Part shown: positions 11,105 to 22,262 of the stretch, piece after piece
Numbering within the stretch: the stretch's first letter is position 1
Layout of the letters: every line of letters starts with the position of its first letter
Source: Notospermus geniculatus
Taxonomy: Eukaryota; Nemertea; Pilidiophora; Heteronemertea; Lineidae
Direction: 5' to 3'
Length of the DNA stretch: 64,000 nucleotides
Assembly (NCBI GenBank): GCA_002633025.1
Contig: NMRB01000133.1
Coordinates: forward strand, 459,827 to 523,826
Made by a program: the position numbers and the translations under genes
The notes under the pieces: model-generated
Databases searched by the model: none
The model's input: only the letters and a program-made list of their open reading frames with translations
Told to the model about the DNA's origin: nothing

Positions 11105-11460
11105 CGGTGGTGTGGTGGCCAAGCATTTTTATGTCCGTCGCATGGTAGCGTGGTGCCTTGTACCTTGTGCCTTGTTTGCAAGTAAAAGACCCCATCCAGG
11201 TGAGGAACATGGGTAGCTTGAGATGGCCTCTTCCATATTTTCCAGCAGCTAGGACCGATAATGCTTTGGCTTGTCTTTGATGGCGATACTGTTACAATAC
11301 CTGGCCCTTCACATCCGTTGTATGGCACAGTCGTATGGGACAGTGCGGAAAGCCGTGGTGCCTTGTACCTTGTGTCTTTACAAGGGCAAGTAAAAGACCC
11401 CATCCAAGTGAGGAACATGAGTAGCTTGAGATGGCCTCTGCCATCTACCAGGGCCTACCA
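11105..11460 (+). repeat. Two successive SINE-A partial copies
   Basis: The first (about 11105-11285) keeps an A-box remnant and the body from GTCCGTCGCATGG to GCTTTGGCTTG. The second (about 11305-11460) keeps TATGGGACAGTG through TACCAGGGCC. Both lack a B box. Confidence 0.8.
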
Positions 11461-11705
11461 ATTGTATCTCCTTAATATGTGACCCCTTGTATAACATAAA
11501 ACTGTTTGGGTTCGGAGATTGTTTGGACTACTCGCAGGGTACTGATGGACGCCTCGTTTAACATGGGTCATTGAACCATCACAGGGTTTTGGCCTAGTGG
11601 TAAGGCGTGCTGCTCCTGAGTGCTGGTGATTGATGCCTTATGCGAGTGTCCGTGGGTTCGAGTCCGGTAGGAAGCTTGTCTTTCACCTTAGAAACCTGTT
11701 ATTAT
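11461..11705 (+). repeat. SINE-F unit (body followed by tRNA-like head)
   Basis: The body contains ATTGTATCTCCTT, ACATAAAACTGTTTGGGTTC and ACTCGCAGGGTACTGATGGA. It is followed by a tRNA-like segment with A box TTTGGCCTAGTGGTAAGG and B box GTGGGTTCGAGTCC. The order body-then-head equals one period of the tandem array at 27904-28500, so this is a permuted single unit. Confidence 0.75.
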
Positions 11706-12264
11706 TTCAAGCCCTGACAGAAAGATATCAAACAATATTACAATACTTTACAAGATAAAATGCCTCACACTATCATTTACATAATCTATACTATAAAGTT
11801 ATCCCGTCAACTTTTACAGCTATCACTAAGTGGCACTATCTTTTATAATATCCACATTTAGATGCAACAAATGAACAATTATTTCTCCCCTCAAGGTATG
11901 AATCCGATTCCTTTTGATGCAGAACTTGCTGAGAAAGACGGATTTTTAATTAAATATGAAAAGCGTCGTTAATACCAGCATTTCTGCACCAATGAGTACA
12001 ATTTCAAGCACAAAACACGTCATCAGAGTGATAAATGGATGTAAAATGTGCCACATTTTTTCGTCGTCATTTCTCAGTTGTCATTAAAACTGTCTACGAC
12101 AAAAGTTAGAAAGATTGGAACGCTAGATGTCTATTTAATGGTGAAAGGTAGTCTCTGCTTGTGATCAGTGGGGCATGATCGCTTGAAGGAACAGCTGTGT
12201 ACGTTCTATCAAGAACAGATTGGTGTACCATACAGTGTAGCTGGTGGTTTACCAACCATCCAGC
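11706..12264. other. No recognised gene
   Basis: AT-rich sequence with no recognised feature. Confidence 0.4.
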
Positions 12265-12790
12265 TGATCCCAGCAATAAAAGGCAGTGTCCCCACTTGCA
12301 CTGCATGGGAACAATGTGGATTATATTGTAAAGAAAATTGCTTTGATCCCAGCAATAAAAGGGAGTGTCCCCATTTGTACTGCATAGGGAACATGGTGGA
12401 TTATATTGTAAAGAAAATTGCTTTAATCTCAATAAAAGGCAGTGTCCCCATTTGTAATGCATGGGAACATGGTTGATTATATTGTAAAGAAAATTGCTTT
12501 GATCCCAGCAATAAAATGTCCCCACTTGTGATGCATTGGAACATGGTGGATTATATTGTAAAGTAAATTGCTTTGATGCCAGCAATAAAAGGCAGTGTCC
12601 CCATTTGTAATGCATGGGACATGGTGGATTATATTTTTAAAAAAACTGCTTTGATCCCAGCAATAAAAGACAGTGTCCCCACTTGTAATGCATGGGACGT
12701 GGTGGATTATATTGTAAAGAAAACTTCTTTGATCCCAGCAATAAAAGGCAGTGTCCCCACGTGTAATGCATGGGAACATGGTGGATTATG
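12265..12790. repeat. ~78-bp tandem array, seven units
   Basis: The word GATCCCAGCAATAAAA or close variants begins at 12265, 12345, 12425, 12501, 12575, 12653 and 12731, so spacing is 74-80 bp. Each unit also holds AGTGTCCCCA, TGCATGGGAACATGGTGG and ATTATATTGTAAAG. Long ORFs on both strands here are repeat products. The array runs directly into a SINE-A 3' end at 12800. Confidence 0.9.
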
Positions 12791-12799
12791 GTGGACATG

Positions 12800-12880
12800 G
12801 TGGACTTGAGATCGCCTCTTCCATACTTACCTGGACCAATAATGCTTTTGGCTTTGGCCCTGATGGAAAAACAAATATAA
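12800..12880 (+). repeat. SINE-A 3' end
   Basis: GACTTGAGATCGCCTCTTCC through GGCCCTGATGGAAAAAC is the last third of SINE-A, with an AAATATAAATA tail. Confidence 0.75.
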
Positions 12881-13522
12881 ATACCGGTACAGCTTCCAGA
12901 ATGTGGACTGTTGATACTTTGAGGTTTTGACGAACTTTTCCTCTTAGAAGCATTCAGCGGTGAATGTCAAGAAAAGTGCTACCAAAGAAATTAATGGCTG
13001 GCTCTGCCTCAACTATAGATCAACTAATGACCAAAAGCTTTTGAACACAACTTTGTTTCCCCCTAAATTGCATGACAAATTACCTTGTAATTACCTGAAA
13101 ATTGTTACCACCCATTTCTACCCACCTTTTAGCCAACGATTCTTTATTTTGGTTCTCAACATAGGTTTTTGCCAGGTATTGTGCACTTTAAGGGCTTTTT
13201 CAGTGTCTTACCTTGCTTCTTAGACGGCTGAAGTACCATGATGATGAGTAGGAGGAATAGTTTGTAAAATAAGAATCTGTGTGTCAGTCAGTCTGCCTGT
13301 CTGTCTGTCACAGCTGTCTGAGATCAATCACAGCGTCATCAGAATAACTTGAATTTTCTTCTGCTGTGCCATCAGTCATAAGGAAATAAGTTTAACAAAT
13401 GGTGGATGAAAAGCGAGTTTTCATGACAGAACTTCGAGATCTCCCTCAGTACTACCTCAGATGTGCATAATAGTCTATGAATAAAAGAACGTAAATGTTT
13501 CCAATTTCTGGATCTGCCACGG
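12881..13522. other. No recognised gene
   Basis: An 87-codon + strand ORF (12960-13223) has no recognised domain. A short CTGT-rich run lies near 13290. Confidence 0.4.
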
Positions 13523-13818
13523 TGCCACGGTGGTGTAGTGGTTCGGGCCTCCGACTACCGATCAGAGGATCCCGGGTTCGAATCCCGCTGCTGGCGTGAG
13601 ACTTTGGGCAGGTCTCTTTGCCTTACTGGCCTCTCTCCACCCAGGTGTATAAATGGGTACCGGTCGGAAATGCTCAGATTGTAGCGCTGAATGAGCAGCT
13701 CATCTGAGTTCTACTGAAAGGTTTCAGGATAGACTGGGGTTAAAGTGTGAAGTCTGATGACACCTCTACCGTTGTTGATATCAGACTATAAACCCAAACT
13801 TTAACTTTAACTTTTTTT
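13523..13818 (+). repeat. SINE-B copy, near full length
   Basis: The head has A box GGTGGTGTAGTGGTTCGG and B box GGGTTCGAATCCC. The first four base pairs of a tRNA acceptor stem can still form (GCCA/TGGC), but the stem then fails, so this is a SINE head and not a tRNA gene. The 3' half (GAATGAGCAGCTCATC, AAAGGTTTCAGGATAGACTG) resembles the 117-bp repeat. The tail is a (CTTTAA)n-type run. Confidence 0.85.
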
Positions 13819-13867
13819 TAAAGCTGAAGTGAATCAAAAGCATTCAGGATTCTTGATAACTTTGTCC

Positions 13868-13930
13868 TCTTCCATACTTACCAGGGCCAATAATGCTTTG
13901 ACACTGGATCTAAGGGGAAAATCTGATACA
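13868..13930 (+). repeat. SINE-A 3' end
   Basis: CCTCTTCCATACTTACCAGG through GGGGAAAATCTGATACA is the 3' end of SINE-A. It abuts the foldback at 13931. Confidence 0.7.
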
Positions 13931-14177
13931 ATAGACAAATCCCAAATTGGCGTAAATGAGAAAGATCTGCGCACTTCCGCCGAAATCGCAAACACAACCT
14001 CGGTCTGAAACTGAATGACGTGACGCAGAGAACCCCACGACAGTGACTTCGACGACATTGCATCAGAGTCGACCATTGCTGAATCACGGGTTGTGTCACG
14101 TCAGCTGGTTTCAGTTCGAGGTTGTGTTTGTGATTTCGGCGGAAGTGCGCTGATCTGGGAATTTGGGATTTGTCTAT
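13931..14177. mobile_element. 247-bp foldback element, TA-flanked (copy 1)
   Basis: It starts ATAGACAAATCCCAAATT and ends AATTTGGGATTTGTCTAT, and the arms pair almost throughout. Blocks include GCGCACTTCCGCCGAAATCG with its mirror and CTGAAACTGAATGACGTGAC with its mirror. A TA lies at each boundary. A second copy is at 60691-60935 and a 5' fragment at 29934-29972. Confidence 0.85.
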
Positions 14178-15828
14178 AGGTAATACAACAGCATTTTCCA
14201 GAGTCTGGGATTTATTTATACCACACTTTGCAGCGCTGAAATGAAGGAGTCGGTCTCCAATTTTAAACATGATTTAATATTATTGAAAGCCGGCAAAAAC
14301 ACCTGTAAGCATCCTTGTTATAATTGCATAAATTAAATAGCTGTTGTTGTTGTTGTTGTTAATTGTACCATTAGGGGTGAATTATACATTTAGAGAAATT
14401 TACAAACCGGAGCGATTCACGCCTGGCACCGTTTACTACACAGCGTGTGTTCACGTTTGCCTAGCATTTTGTTTACCGCCACATACTACGCATATTTTGA
14501 AACAAGTTAAAAGTTACCGTACACTTCCCGTAAATGTAAACACCGAGTCCATCTAGTTGCTACAAGCGGCCATATGTTAAATCAGCTTAAGTGGTTGTCG
14601 GAACGAATTCATTAGCAAGTTTATGGAGAGGCATTTCGTTCAGTATGCTGTTGTTTTGTCGATTTTTTTGTAAACGTTTAGCAGGATGAGATTTTAGCCT
14701 ACCTCACAGCTCCAGGACGAAACAGGTGATTTATAGACTTTTCCAATAAAGATGGTGGTCTAACTGTTCTCAACAGAAGCTTAAAGGTGCCTACAGGTCG
14801 ACATTGCATCTTGAAGTAACTCGACGGATCCGTCACAGATAAAAAAACTACCATGCGCAGGTCGACATTTCAGCGATTGAGAGGAACTCAGAGCAACTGG
14901 CAGTTCCTAGAACCTCACGCCATCTTCCGTTTGATTCTGTAATCAGTGTTTTACCGCCAATGCTATCCGACCAATCACAGGCCTTTGCTGAAGGACTTTA
15001 TCCGTCATGCGGTTAACAGTAATATGTATAGTTCTGTCTTTGACTTTTCTGAGCGAAGCTTCGAAAATGGTATTAAAGTAAAAAAGGCCACTTTTAATGC
15101 CAATCTTTGAAAGTTTATCACGTTTCAGATACTCAAGCAAGGCAACCTCAAAATGGCCCATTCTCCAGTAAAATATTGCCCAAGCTCCAGCAAGGTATCA
15201 GAACACCCTTGGCAGGTCTGGGGATGATTGATCTCATATGACCCAGCTGAATTCAAAACCAGGACCTGTACACAAACCTTCAGTCAATGTTTCAGATACT
15301 AATTAATTTAACCTCCATTTATAAAAAAAATGTTGCTCGTGAAGATTTACGCATCCCAAAAATAAAACACCAGGAAAAAATAAAGATCGAATTATTTCCC
15401 TAACGATAAGATATCATTGAAACATTGTATAATTTACAACACTTTGAATGTCAAACGCAGATCAACTCAAAGCATTTCACCATTCTAGCGTCGTGATTTA
15501 TACTCTGCTCTCAAACGATAATTCATCATTATTCGAAAATTGTTTACGGGCTGTGTACGGTTCTTCTGTTAATTGCTTAATCATGCAAAACGGTGTTCAC
15601 ATGGATGATCACGTTAAGTTACATGTCGGGTGTCACGTTTGACAAAGATATCTAGGTTAATTGAATTAAAACTGATCACAGTTTATTATAAAAACAGGTT
15701 CATCATGTCCATGTAGCCTAATTCTTCAGGTTGAATCGATTCAAAGGCTGTAAGTTTGTATTTCGCTGCCATTGAAATGATTTCTACGGGCAGCAATTTC
15801 CACCAAAAGTGAAAAGGAAAAATGTAGG
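14178..15828. other. No recognised gene; (GTT)n microsatellite
   Basis: A short (TTG)n run lies at about 14340-14361. The remaining 1.6 kb has short ORFs only, with no domain recognised. Confidence 0.45.
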
Positions 15829-16144
15829 CCAGTTTCTCCAAAAACCCGTCTGGGGAACTCACGGAGCAGCTCATTCAGTGCATCACTTGATCCTTTTAAA
15901 CCAGTTGTAATACTGTACAGTCTCAAAGCGCTTCACATTATTACCCCAGTCTCTCCAGAAACCTTTCTGGTGAACTCAAGGAGCAGCTCATTCAGCACAT
16001 CACTTGATCCTTTCAGACCAGTTGTAATATTGTACAGTCTCAAAGCGCTTCACATTAATACTAGGTACCCCAGTCTCTCCAGAAAACTTTCTTGGGAACT
16101 CAAGCAGCAGCTCATTCAGCGCTTCACTTGATCCTTTCAGAATA
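15829..16144 (-). repeat. 117-bp tandem array, about three units
   Basis: The word AGTTTCTCC/AGTCTCTCC begins at 15831, 15948 and 16072, spacing 117 and 124 bp. Each unit (minus sense) contains CTGAATGAGCTGCTCCTTGA and AAGCGCTTTGAGACTGTAC. The same unit is tandem in the opposite orientation at 39264-39462. Single copies occur at 6096, 42540, 46934 and 48195. Confidence 0.9.
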
Positions 16145-16545
16145 GCTGAAAATACAAAGTACTGAGTCCGCCTTCAGGCACTCGCCCACAGCGCCAACGC
16201 AGCCCCCAAAAAGATTTCACCGTGGTCTATTTCTGCTGAACAACACCAGAGTTACCAATTATCCACCTTGTGGAGAGAATGCTTCATGTTCACCCCAGGG
16301 CCGAGACCCTCGGATCAGCTTGATCTCGTCGCCCCCTACTCCAATTCCTTGTCTTGCTTTGTGATAGGGCTTTGATACCCAAGCCACAAAGCCAGATATT
16401 TATAGACTGTTGTTGTGTGAAAAGGTATCAGCTACATTGCATTTGTGATGCTGGCCCAGTACCGGTACTTTAGGAAACAGAAATATTTGCAGGTTTACCA
16501 GGTCCACAGATCTTTTTGTCTAGGGCCCATTTGTATTGCCAGGTC
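16145..16545. other. No recognised gene
   Basis: Nothing is recognised in this interval. Confidence 0.4.
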
Positions 16546-17147
16546 TTTCTTTTGATCTTTGGCTCCTCTTATATTGCTGGGACCATTCATTCTTCTTAGA
16601 TTTTTAGCCCATTATGTATTGCCAGGCCCATATAGTTCTTCTGATCTTTGGCTCGTCATCTATTGCCAAGCCCGAAGTTCTCTTTTGAATTTTGGCTTGT
16701 CATCTATTGCCTCTCCCACAGGTCTCATGATCTTTGGCTTGTCTTGTATTGCCAGGCCCATAGTTCTCTTTTGATCTTTGGCTCGTCATATATTGCCAGG
16801 CCCATAGTTCTCTTGATCTTTGGCTCATCATGTGTTGCCAGGCCCATAGTTCTCTTCTGATCTTTGGCTCGTCATATATTGCCAAGCCCAAAGTTCTCTT
16901 TTGATCTTTGGCTCATCATGTTTTGCCAGGCCCATAGTTCTCTTTTGATCTTTGGCTTGTCATGTATTGCCAGGCCCATAGTTCTCTTTTGATCTTTGGC
17001 TCCTCATGTATTGCCAGGCCCATAGTTCTCTTTTGATCTTTGGCTCATCATATATTGCCAGGCCCATAGTTCTCTTTTGATCTTTGGCTTGTCATGTATT
17101 GCCAGGCCCATGGTTCTTTTGATCTTGGGCTTGTATTGCAGGCCTGT
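16546..17147. repeat. 44-bp tandem array, ~13 units
   Basis: TTTGG begins at 16863, 16907, 16951, 16995 and 17039, a strict 44-bp period in the centre. Units read TGGCTCATCATATATTGCCA then GGCCCATAGTTCTCTTTTGA and TCTTT. Units at the left edge are more diverged. ORFs of 60-74 codons here are repeat artefacts. Confidence 0.9.
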
Positions 17148-17577
17148 AGGTCTTCGATTGGGAAACAAGATATGTTGGCTTGTTCCGGTTGTCCATGGCA
17201 GTGCTTCAAGTTCAAATTAAATCTTTTCCAATTGGACCTCCTGCATTGAATCAACCAAGCACTTAGCCTCAAGAGCTGTTGACTTCAGTGCTCAACAAAA
17301 CACACATAATCTTCATCACTCCCATTATTTTCATAATTCTAAATCCCAAACAACAACCACGCACTACAACTTTGAATAAAGATGCCACTTAATAAGGGGT
17401 ATACATGTTTAGTTATCAGTGACAGCTGCCTCCCACTCTAATCTTCATCTAGAGAGCTTTGACATGTTAAACGATATTTTTCCCAACGTAAGGGCAAAAA
17501 GGCTAGATTCTACGTAGAAACCTGCTGGCCTTGCCCACACAAATCTTTGCTCACTTGCGATATCACTTGGTATGATT
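17148..17577. other. No recognised gene
   Basis: Nothing is recognised in this interval. Confidence 0.4.
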
Positions 17578-19064
17578 GTACAGTCTTGTTCGTATTAATA
17601 TCAACACCTGTTATCTCAAATATCTCATAAACCATCAAACCAATTTAAATGCGGTTTTCTGCATAAAGTCAGAAATCTTGTTGACTACAACTGGGCATCA
17701 ATGTTTTTGCGCAAGATTCACTTCTTCATTGCGTAATCTGTCGTTGAAAAAAGGTCCAAAATAAAACTTTTTTGTTTCTGGATTTTTCACCAAAATTCCT
17801 TTGCTAGAATGAAGTTATGCCAAAATAAAGGTTATTTAGCAAGTTACTGTCGAAATCGGCCATTTAGTTTTTGAAAAATTGACGTTTTTGTAAAGCTATA
17901 TCAACACCACTTGTCTTCCACTGCCAACAACTTATGAGACGGTCCCTACATAATAATGCAAACCATACTTCATGTCCCTTGTGTAGGCCGTCAGTACAAA
18001 ATCCATAGATCTATAGAACAGCGCTGAGTCCTATGTGGCAAAAGTGTTACATAATAATTTTTCAAGTGTGTGGAGGCTTTAGTGACCAATTCATGCACTG
18101 GTTAACTTCAAACAAAGATGACAAAGGCTACTAAGTTCTTTCTCAATGCCTGTTACTTTTTGCAATACAATGTCATGAATAACCAGTACTGGTCACAACA
18201 TTTATCTCTGCCTATACAGTGACCCATGCATGGTGTATGGTTTGCATTATTATGTAGGGGCCGTCTCATAAGTTGTTGGTAGTGGAACACAAGTGGTGTT
18301 GATATAGCTTTACAAAAACGTCAATTTCTCAAAAACTAAACGACGTATTTTGACAGTAACTTGCTTAATCACCTTTATTTTGGCATAACTTCATTCTGGC
18401 CAAGGAATTTTGGTGAAAAATCCAGAAACAAAAAGGTTTTTTTTGGGACCTTTTTTCAATGACAGATTACGCAATGAAGAAGAGAATCTTGTGCAAAAAC
18501 ATTGATGCCCAGTTGTAGTCAACAAGATTACTGACCTTATGCAGAAAACCGCATTTAAATTGGTTTGGTGGTTTATGAGATATTTGAGATAATAGGTGTT
18601 GATATTAAACACTTTCACTGCCAAAAACGGAAATTTCCGTTTTTTTCCGTTTTTTTGTGGTTTTTGCACAGTAATATAGATGGCAGTACCATGAACAACT
18701 GGAGAAACTTTCGTGAAGATCGGTCAAATGGTTTTGGAGTAACATCGTTTTGAAATATCCGTTTTATTGGAGAAATGCATTACGTAATATGGCCGCTAAT
18801 GCATTTTTCTAATTTTTTTCTGATATTCGTGGAAAAAATGAAAAAAACGGCCTTATTTACAGACTATGTTCATAAAAGTTTCGTACTGATAGCAGATATA
18901 TTGGTATCAAAATGAAGCTGGCGACTTCCTTGTTCTGCTGGTATATTGTGTTAGGATTTATCCCCTTCCTGTATTGAGATACTTTGTATTAAAATTAGGT
19001 AAATGTTAAAAAAATGTTGAAAAAAGTCTGGCGGTGAAAGTGTTAATACGAACAAGACTGTACA
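17578..19064. mobile_element. Long inverted-repeat element, ~400-bp arms, split by a nested element
   Basis: The left arm 17578-17972 begins TGTACAGTCTTGTTCGTATT. The right arm starts near 18215 and ends 19064 with AATACGAACAAGACTGTACA. Shared blocks include GTGTTGATATAGCTTTACAA, CAACAACTTATGAGACGG with its mirror, and TGCATTATTATGTAGGG. The right arm is broken at 18608 by a 435-bp insertion (18609-19043) and resumes for its last 20 bp. Without the insertion the element is about 1.05 kb. No transposase is recognised. Confidence 0.85.
18609..19043. mobile_element. Nested MITE with ACACTTTCACTGCC ends and TTAA/TAA duplication
   Basis: It begins ACACTTTCACTGCC and ends GGCGGTGAAAGTGT. TTAA is present at 18605-18608 and 19043-19046, whereas the uninterrupted opposite arm has the corresponding TTAA once (ATTAATATCAACACC). 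A TTAA duplication is typical of piggyBac-type transposons; a 3-bp TAA duplication fits equally well, so the superfamily is inference. Confidence 0.8.
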
Positions 19065-19545
19065 TCGGCCTTGCGACTGGATGCAACTACCAGCAATGGC
19101 GTTTCCAGCAACGGCTGTCGACTACATGGAACCAGCAGCAACTGATCAGATGCTCAAACAGGCTGATGTACACGCACCGGCAACGCTATTGCCGACAATT
19201 GCCGCTAGCTCCAGCCAGTTGCTTATGTTCTACTCGTTGCCAACGGTTGCTTCTAGTTGTCTTCAGTCGCTTCCAATGTACGTGCGCCAGCAATGAATTT
19301 CCTCGTTTGTGGAGCACACCTGGTCACGTGATGGAATCATGTGACCCACAAAATGACTCCCGAATGGTCCAGTCGGAAGACATTGACAATTTCCGTGTAG
19401 CATTCTGTACCATTGCCTGTCCGATGTGCGCGCTCTGGATTGTGCCACTTGTTGCCACAATGACTTGTCATAACCAATGTGAGGGGAATGCATACATCGA
19501 TAGCGACTGTTGCATTCAGTTGCTTCCAGTCGCAAGGTCGATATA
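19061..19545. mobile_element. MITE with TACATCG...TTGCGACTGG ends
   Basis: The left end TACATCGGCCTTGCGACTGG is mirrored at the right by CCAGTCGCAAGGTCGATATA. The left end is truncated where the element at 17578-19064 stops. A 191-codon + strand ORF (19034-19609) runs through the inverted repeats and shows no domain, so it is not called as a gene. Relatives lie at 23900-24105, 31453-31840 and 54992-55085. Confidence 0.65.
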
Positions 19546-19891
19546 CGCTAGGGCTTTAAATAACCTTGCTGGGAAGTTGAACTATCAGTTAATATCCACA
19601 CGACATTAGCCTATAATAGAAGGTTGATTGACCATTCTCATTCAAATGACCTTCATCATAGGTTACATGGACTAATGAACATTATCCTTGGATCTTAAGT
19701 AATAGATCATTCATAATGTTGTAAGGATAATGCTGCCTTGTTAATTTACTTTTGAACAAAAGGTTAATTGGCTTCACCTTGACAATATCGAAAGCTGTTT
19801 TCAATCACCTAATACTGCTTCTTATACTAGCCAATGATTTGGCTGCAAAGGACTGGAAATAAAGCTCCACTCTCCGTTTTCCACTGACGTT

Positions 19892-20050
19892 TAAGGCCCG
19901 AACCATGCACCGACGCATTTTCACGCAGCGGGAAAACGAAGCGGCAGAAAATGCTTTGTAAAAAGGCAGCGGATCGAGAAAATAACGAAGGATTTGTCGG
20001 GCAGTGATGAATCCGCGGCGGAAAAACGCGATAGTGGGTTCAGGCCTTTA
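19892..20050. mobile_element. Short MITE
   Basis: The ends TAAGGCCCGAACCA and TGGGTTCAGGCCTTTA are inverted repeats. The interior is GC-rich and non-coding. Confidence 0.55.
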
Positions 20051-20202
20051 TAGTGCGGTTTTCACGGTCTTTGGGTTCACATGCAAAATATTTTGTTAAA
20101 CCATTGTAGGACTGTACATGCTATAGGATAACTGCACCAGAGTACTGATAGTGTAGTACAAGCGGCAGGTCGCGGGTTCACTACAACATATAAGTCATAA
20201 GT

Positions 20203-20250
20203 CGATGTGACGCCATGTTGGATGGAACGTTATGACATTCTGACGCAGCA
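20203..20250 (-). repeat. Fragment of the 2560-2730 foldback family
   Basis: GATGTGACGCCATGTTGGAT and the following GGAACGTTATGACATTC match the inner right arm of the element at 2560-2730 read in reverse. Confidence 0.65.
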
Positions 20251-20252
20251 CA

Positions 20253-20803
20253 TTTTTAGCCCGCTTGGCCGCAAGGCCCAGCAGGGCTTATGCTGTGGTT
20301 GGGGTCATTTAGTGGTGGTCTGTCGTGCGTCCGTACGTACGGCGGTACGGCGCTTCGTCCGTAAACTTTTGGTTTGTTAGCGCTCTAGCGCCTTTATTTT
20401 TTGACGAATCTTTTTGGTCTTCGGTGGGTCTATATATGGGCCTAAGATCTAGGTCGAGTTCGATTTTGAGCACGATTGGATTCCTATTTTGGCCTCCAGG
20501 GGGCGTTTTGTGAAAAATTTCAAAGGGCTATATTTTGATAATGGTTTGAACTATCATGTTGAAAGTTTGTAGACATGTACCTCTAGGTTATAGCAACTTA
20601 CAGACAAACTTTCGGTGAAATCTGATTCTTGACTTTGCCACTAGGGGGCCAAAACCAAAATCACTGAAAGTGCTATTTCTCCATAACCAAGAGATGGATT
20701 TTTGTCAAATTTTTTTCCTGGGTATATCTAATAAGGATACATAAGATATAGTACCCGAGTTTTTAATTTGACCTACTTTTCAAGGTCACAGAGGTCAAAG
20801 TTC
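20253..20803 (+). mobile_element. Family-G repeat running into an assembly gap
   Basis: It starts TTTTTAGCCCGCTTGG, comparable to the reverse complement of the end of the repeat at 62145-63266 (TTTTTAGCTCACCTG). Its 3' part (TTGACCTACTTTTCAAGGTC, ACAGAGGTCAAAG) is also shared with that repeat and with the satellite at 55779. GTCCGTACGTACGG-type words sit near the end, as in the other copy. The sequence stops at the N run. Confidence 0.7.
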
Positions 20804-21061
20804 NNNNNNNNNNNNNNNNNNNNNNNNNNNNNNNNNNNNNNNNNNNNNNNNNNNNNNNNNNNNNNNNNNNNNNNNNNNNNNNNNNNNNNNNNNNNNNNNN
20901 NNNNNNNNNNNNNNNNNNNNNNNNNNNNNNNNNNNNNNNNNNNNNNNNNNNNNNNNNNNNNNNNNNNNNNNNNNNNNNNNNNNNNNNNNNNNNNNNNNNN
21001 NNNNNNNNNNNNNNNNNNNNNNNNNNNNNNNNNNNNNNNNNNNNNNNNNNNNNNNNNNNNN
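20804..21061. other. Assembly gap (258 N)
   Basis: This is a run of N beginning inside the family-G repeat. Confidence 1.
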
Positions 21062-21740
21062 CCCCCACCCCACCCATACTCACTAGGCTACACAACATTT
21101 GTCTGACAGCTGATTGTTGATTTAATTAATTTAATTAAAACTGCTGATTTAATATTTAGCAACATTTAACATGTCAGAAAACTTTTCCCTGATACTCAGA
21201 AGACAAAGACCTTAAAGTGCATTGACACTGACACTGAAGTTGACACACAGTTTCTTTTTAAAATCCAATGGCTTGTTGACAGTGCTCATTTCTCGAACAC
21301 GGTTACCTGCAGGCAACAAACAGTCGATGACTGTGATTACCTCATCAACAACATGATGTAGAGAAATTGTGGCTTTGTTTGAGTAAAAAAGGAAGGTAGC
21401 GGTAGACCTTGTAAACAAACCGTATGTTTACAAACATACCGATATTTTCTCTTGGTCGTTTGTGCCTTTCACCCCTTCACTGCCAGTGCCAACAGTGAAC
21501 CGCCCAAATGATGTCGGATTTGTCGGACTTGAACCGCCCGAATGACCTCGGTCCAGTCTTGATCCGGAACGCTCCCGCACCGTGTAAAAAAGGCCTAACG
21601 ATGTGGTCACACAGTAAAGTCTAGTTGTTGTAATGTAATGTTTGTCTTACCTTTGGTGGTAAAAATAGAAACCGGGCGGTATGCGATTTCATCACAAACT
21701 AAGAAGTGTACAAAATTTGGAACTGAGAGCCCATCCCGTA
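21062..21740. other. No recognised gene
   Basis: Nothing is recognised apart from a short AT-rich (TTAATTTAATTAA) stretch at about 21120. Confidence 0.4.
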
Positions 21741-21930
21741 GGTATTTACTGGAAAGCTCTCCCTGAGCACTTTCCAACAACTGAAGATTATCACATAGGT
21801 ATTCATTGGAAAGCTCTCAATGAGCTCTTTCCAATGAATACCTATGTGACAGGGTTTTCTGTTACACCTGAAACATCTTCAGCGGGGTATTCACTGGAAA
21901 GCTCTCAGTGAGTACTTTCTAATGAATAAT
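21741..21930. repeat. Three successive hairpin repeats
   Basis: GGTATT(T/C)A(C/T)TGGAAAGCTCTC occurs near 21741, 21798 and 21888, each followed by a mirror such as GAGCTCTTTCCAATGAATAC. The middle hairpin (21791-21849) is almost perfect, TCACATAGGTATTCATTGGA against its reverse complement. A related half-hairpin is at 926-972. Confidence 0.75.
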
Positions 21931-22007
21931 GCGGCAGGGTTACCATGCTTGTCAAAATCATGTACATTTTTCTTTTTCGATGAAATTACAGAGACAGTGA
22001 AAGACAA

Positions 22008-22262
22008 TGAAAGATAATGTATCACGACTTCATTGTTTACGTTCAATGTTTGTAAACATCAATGTTTACATTATGTTATTTTGGACTTTTGGAACATGCC
22101 AACCCACCAAAATGAATACTTTTGGAATCAAAAGAATTTCTAGAGGGGTATGCCTCCAAAAAATACTCATAAAACAAAGAAAGACTCAACATAAACAAAC
22201 AAAATGTAAATAAACAATGATTTTCGTGGCCCGCGAAAATACCCATGATACATTATCTTTAA
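22008..22262. mobile_element. Probable MITE with ~18-bp inverted ends
   Basis: TGAAAGATAATGTATCA at the left is mirrored by TGATACATTATCTTTA at the right. The interior is AT-rich with no recognised gene. Confidence 0.5.

Noticed and set aside
12106-12809. ORFs of 100-169 codons on both strands
   Set aside because: They are translations of the 78-bp tandem array.
13523-13600. Possible tRNA gene (A and B boxes, partial acceptor stem)
   Set aside because: Acceptor and other stems do not close and a SINE body follows. The same head recurs at 8799 and 58028.
19034-19609. 191-codon ORF
   Set aside because: It runs through the inverted repeats of a MITE and shows no domain.
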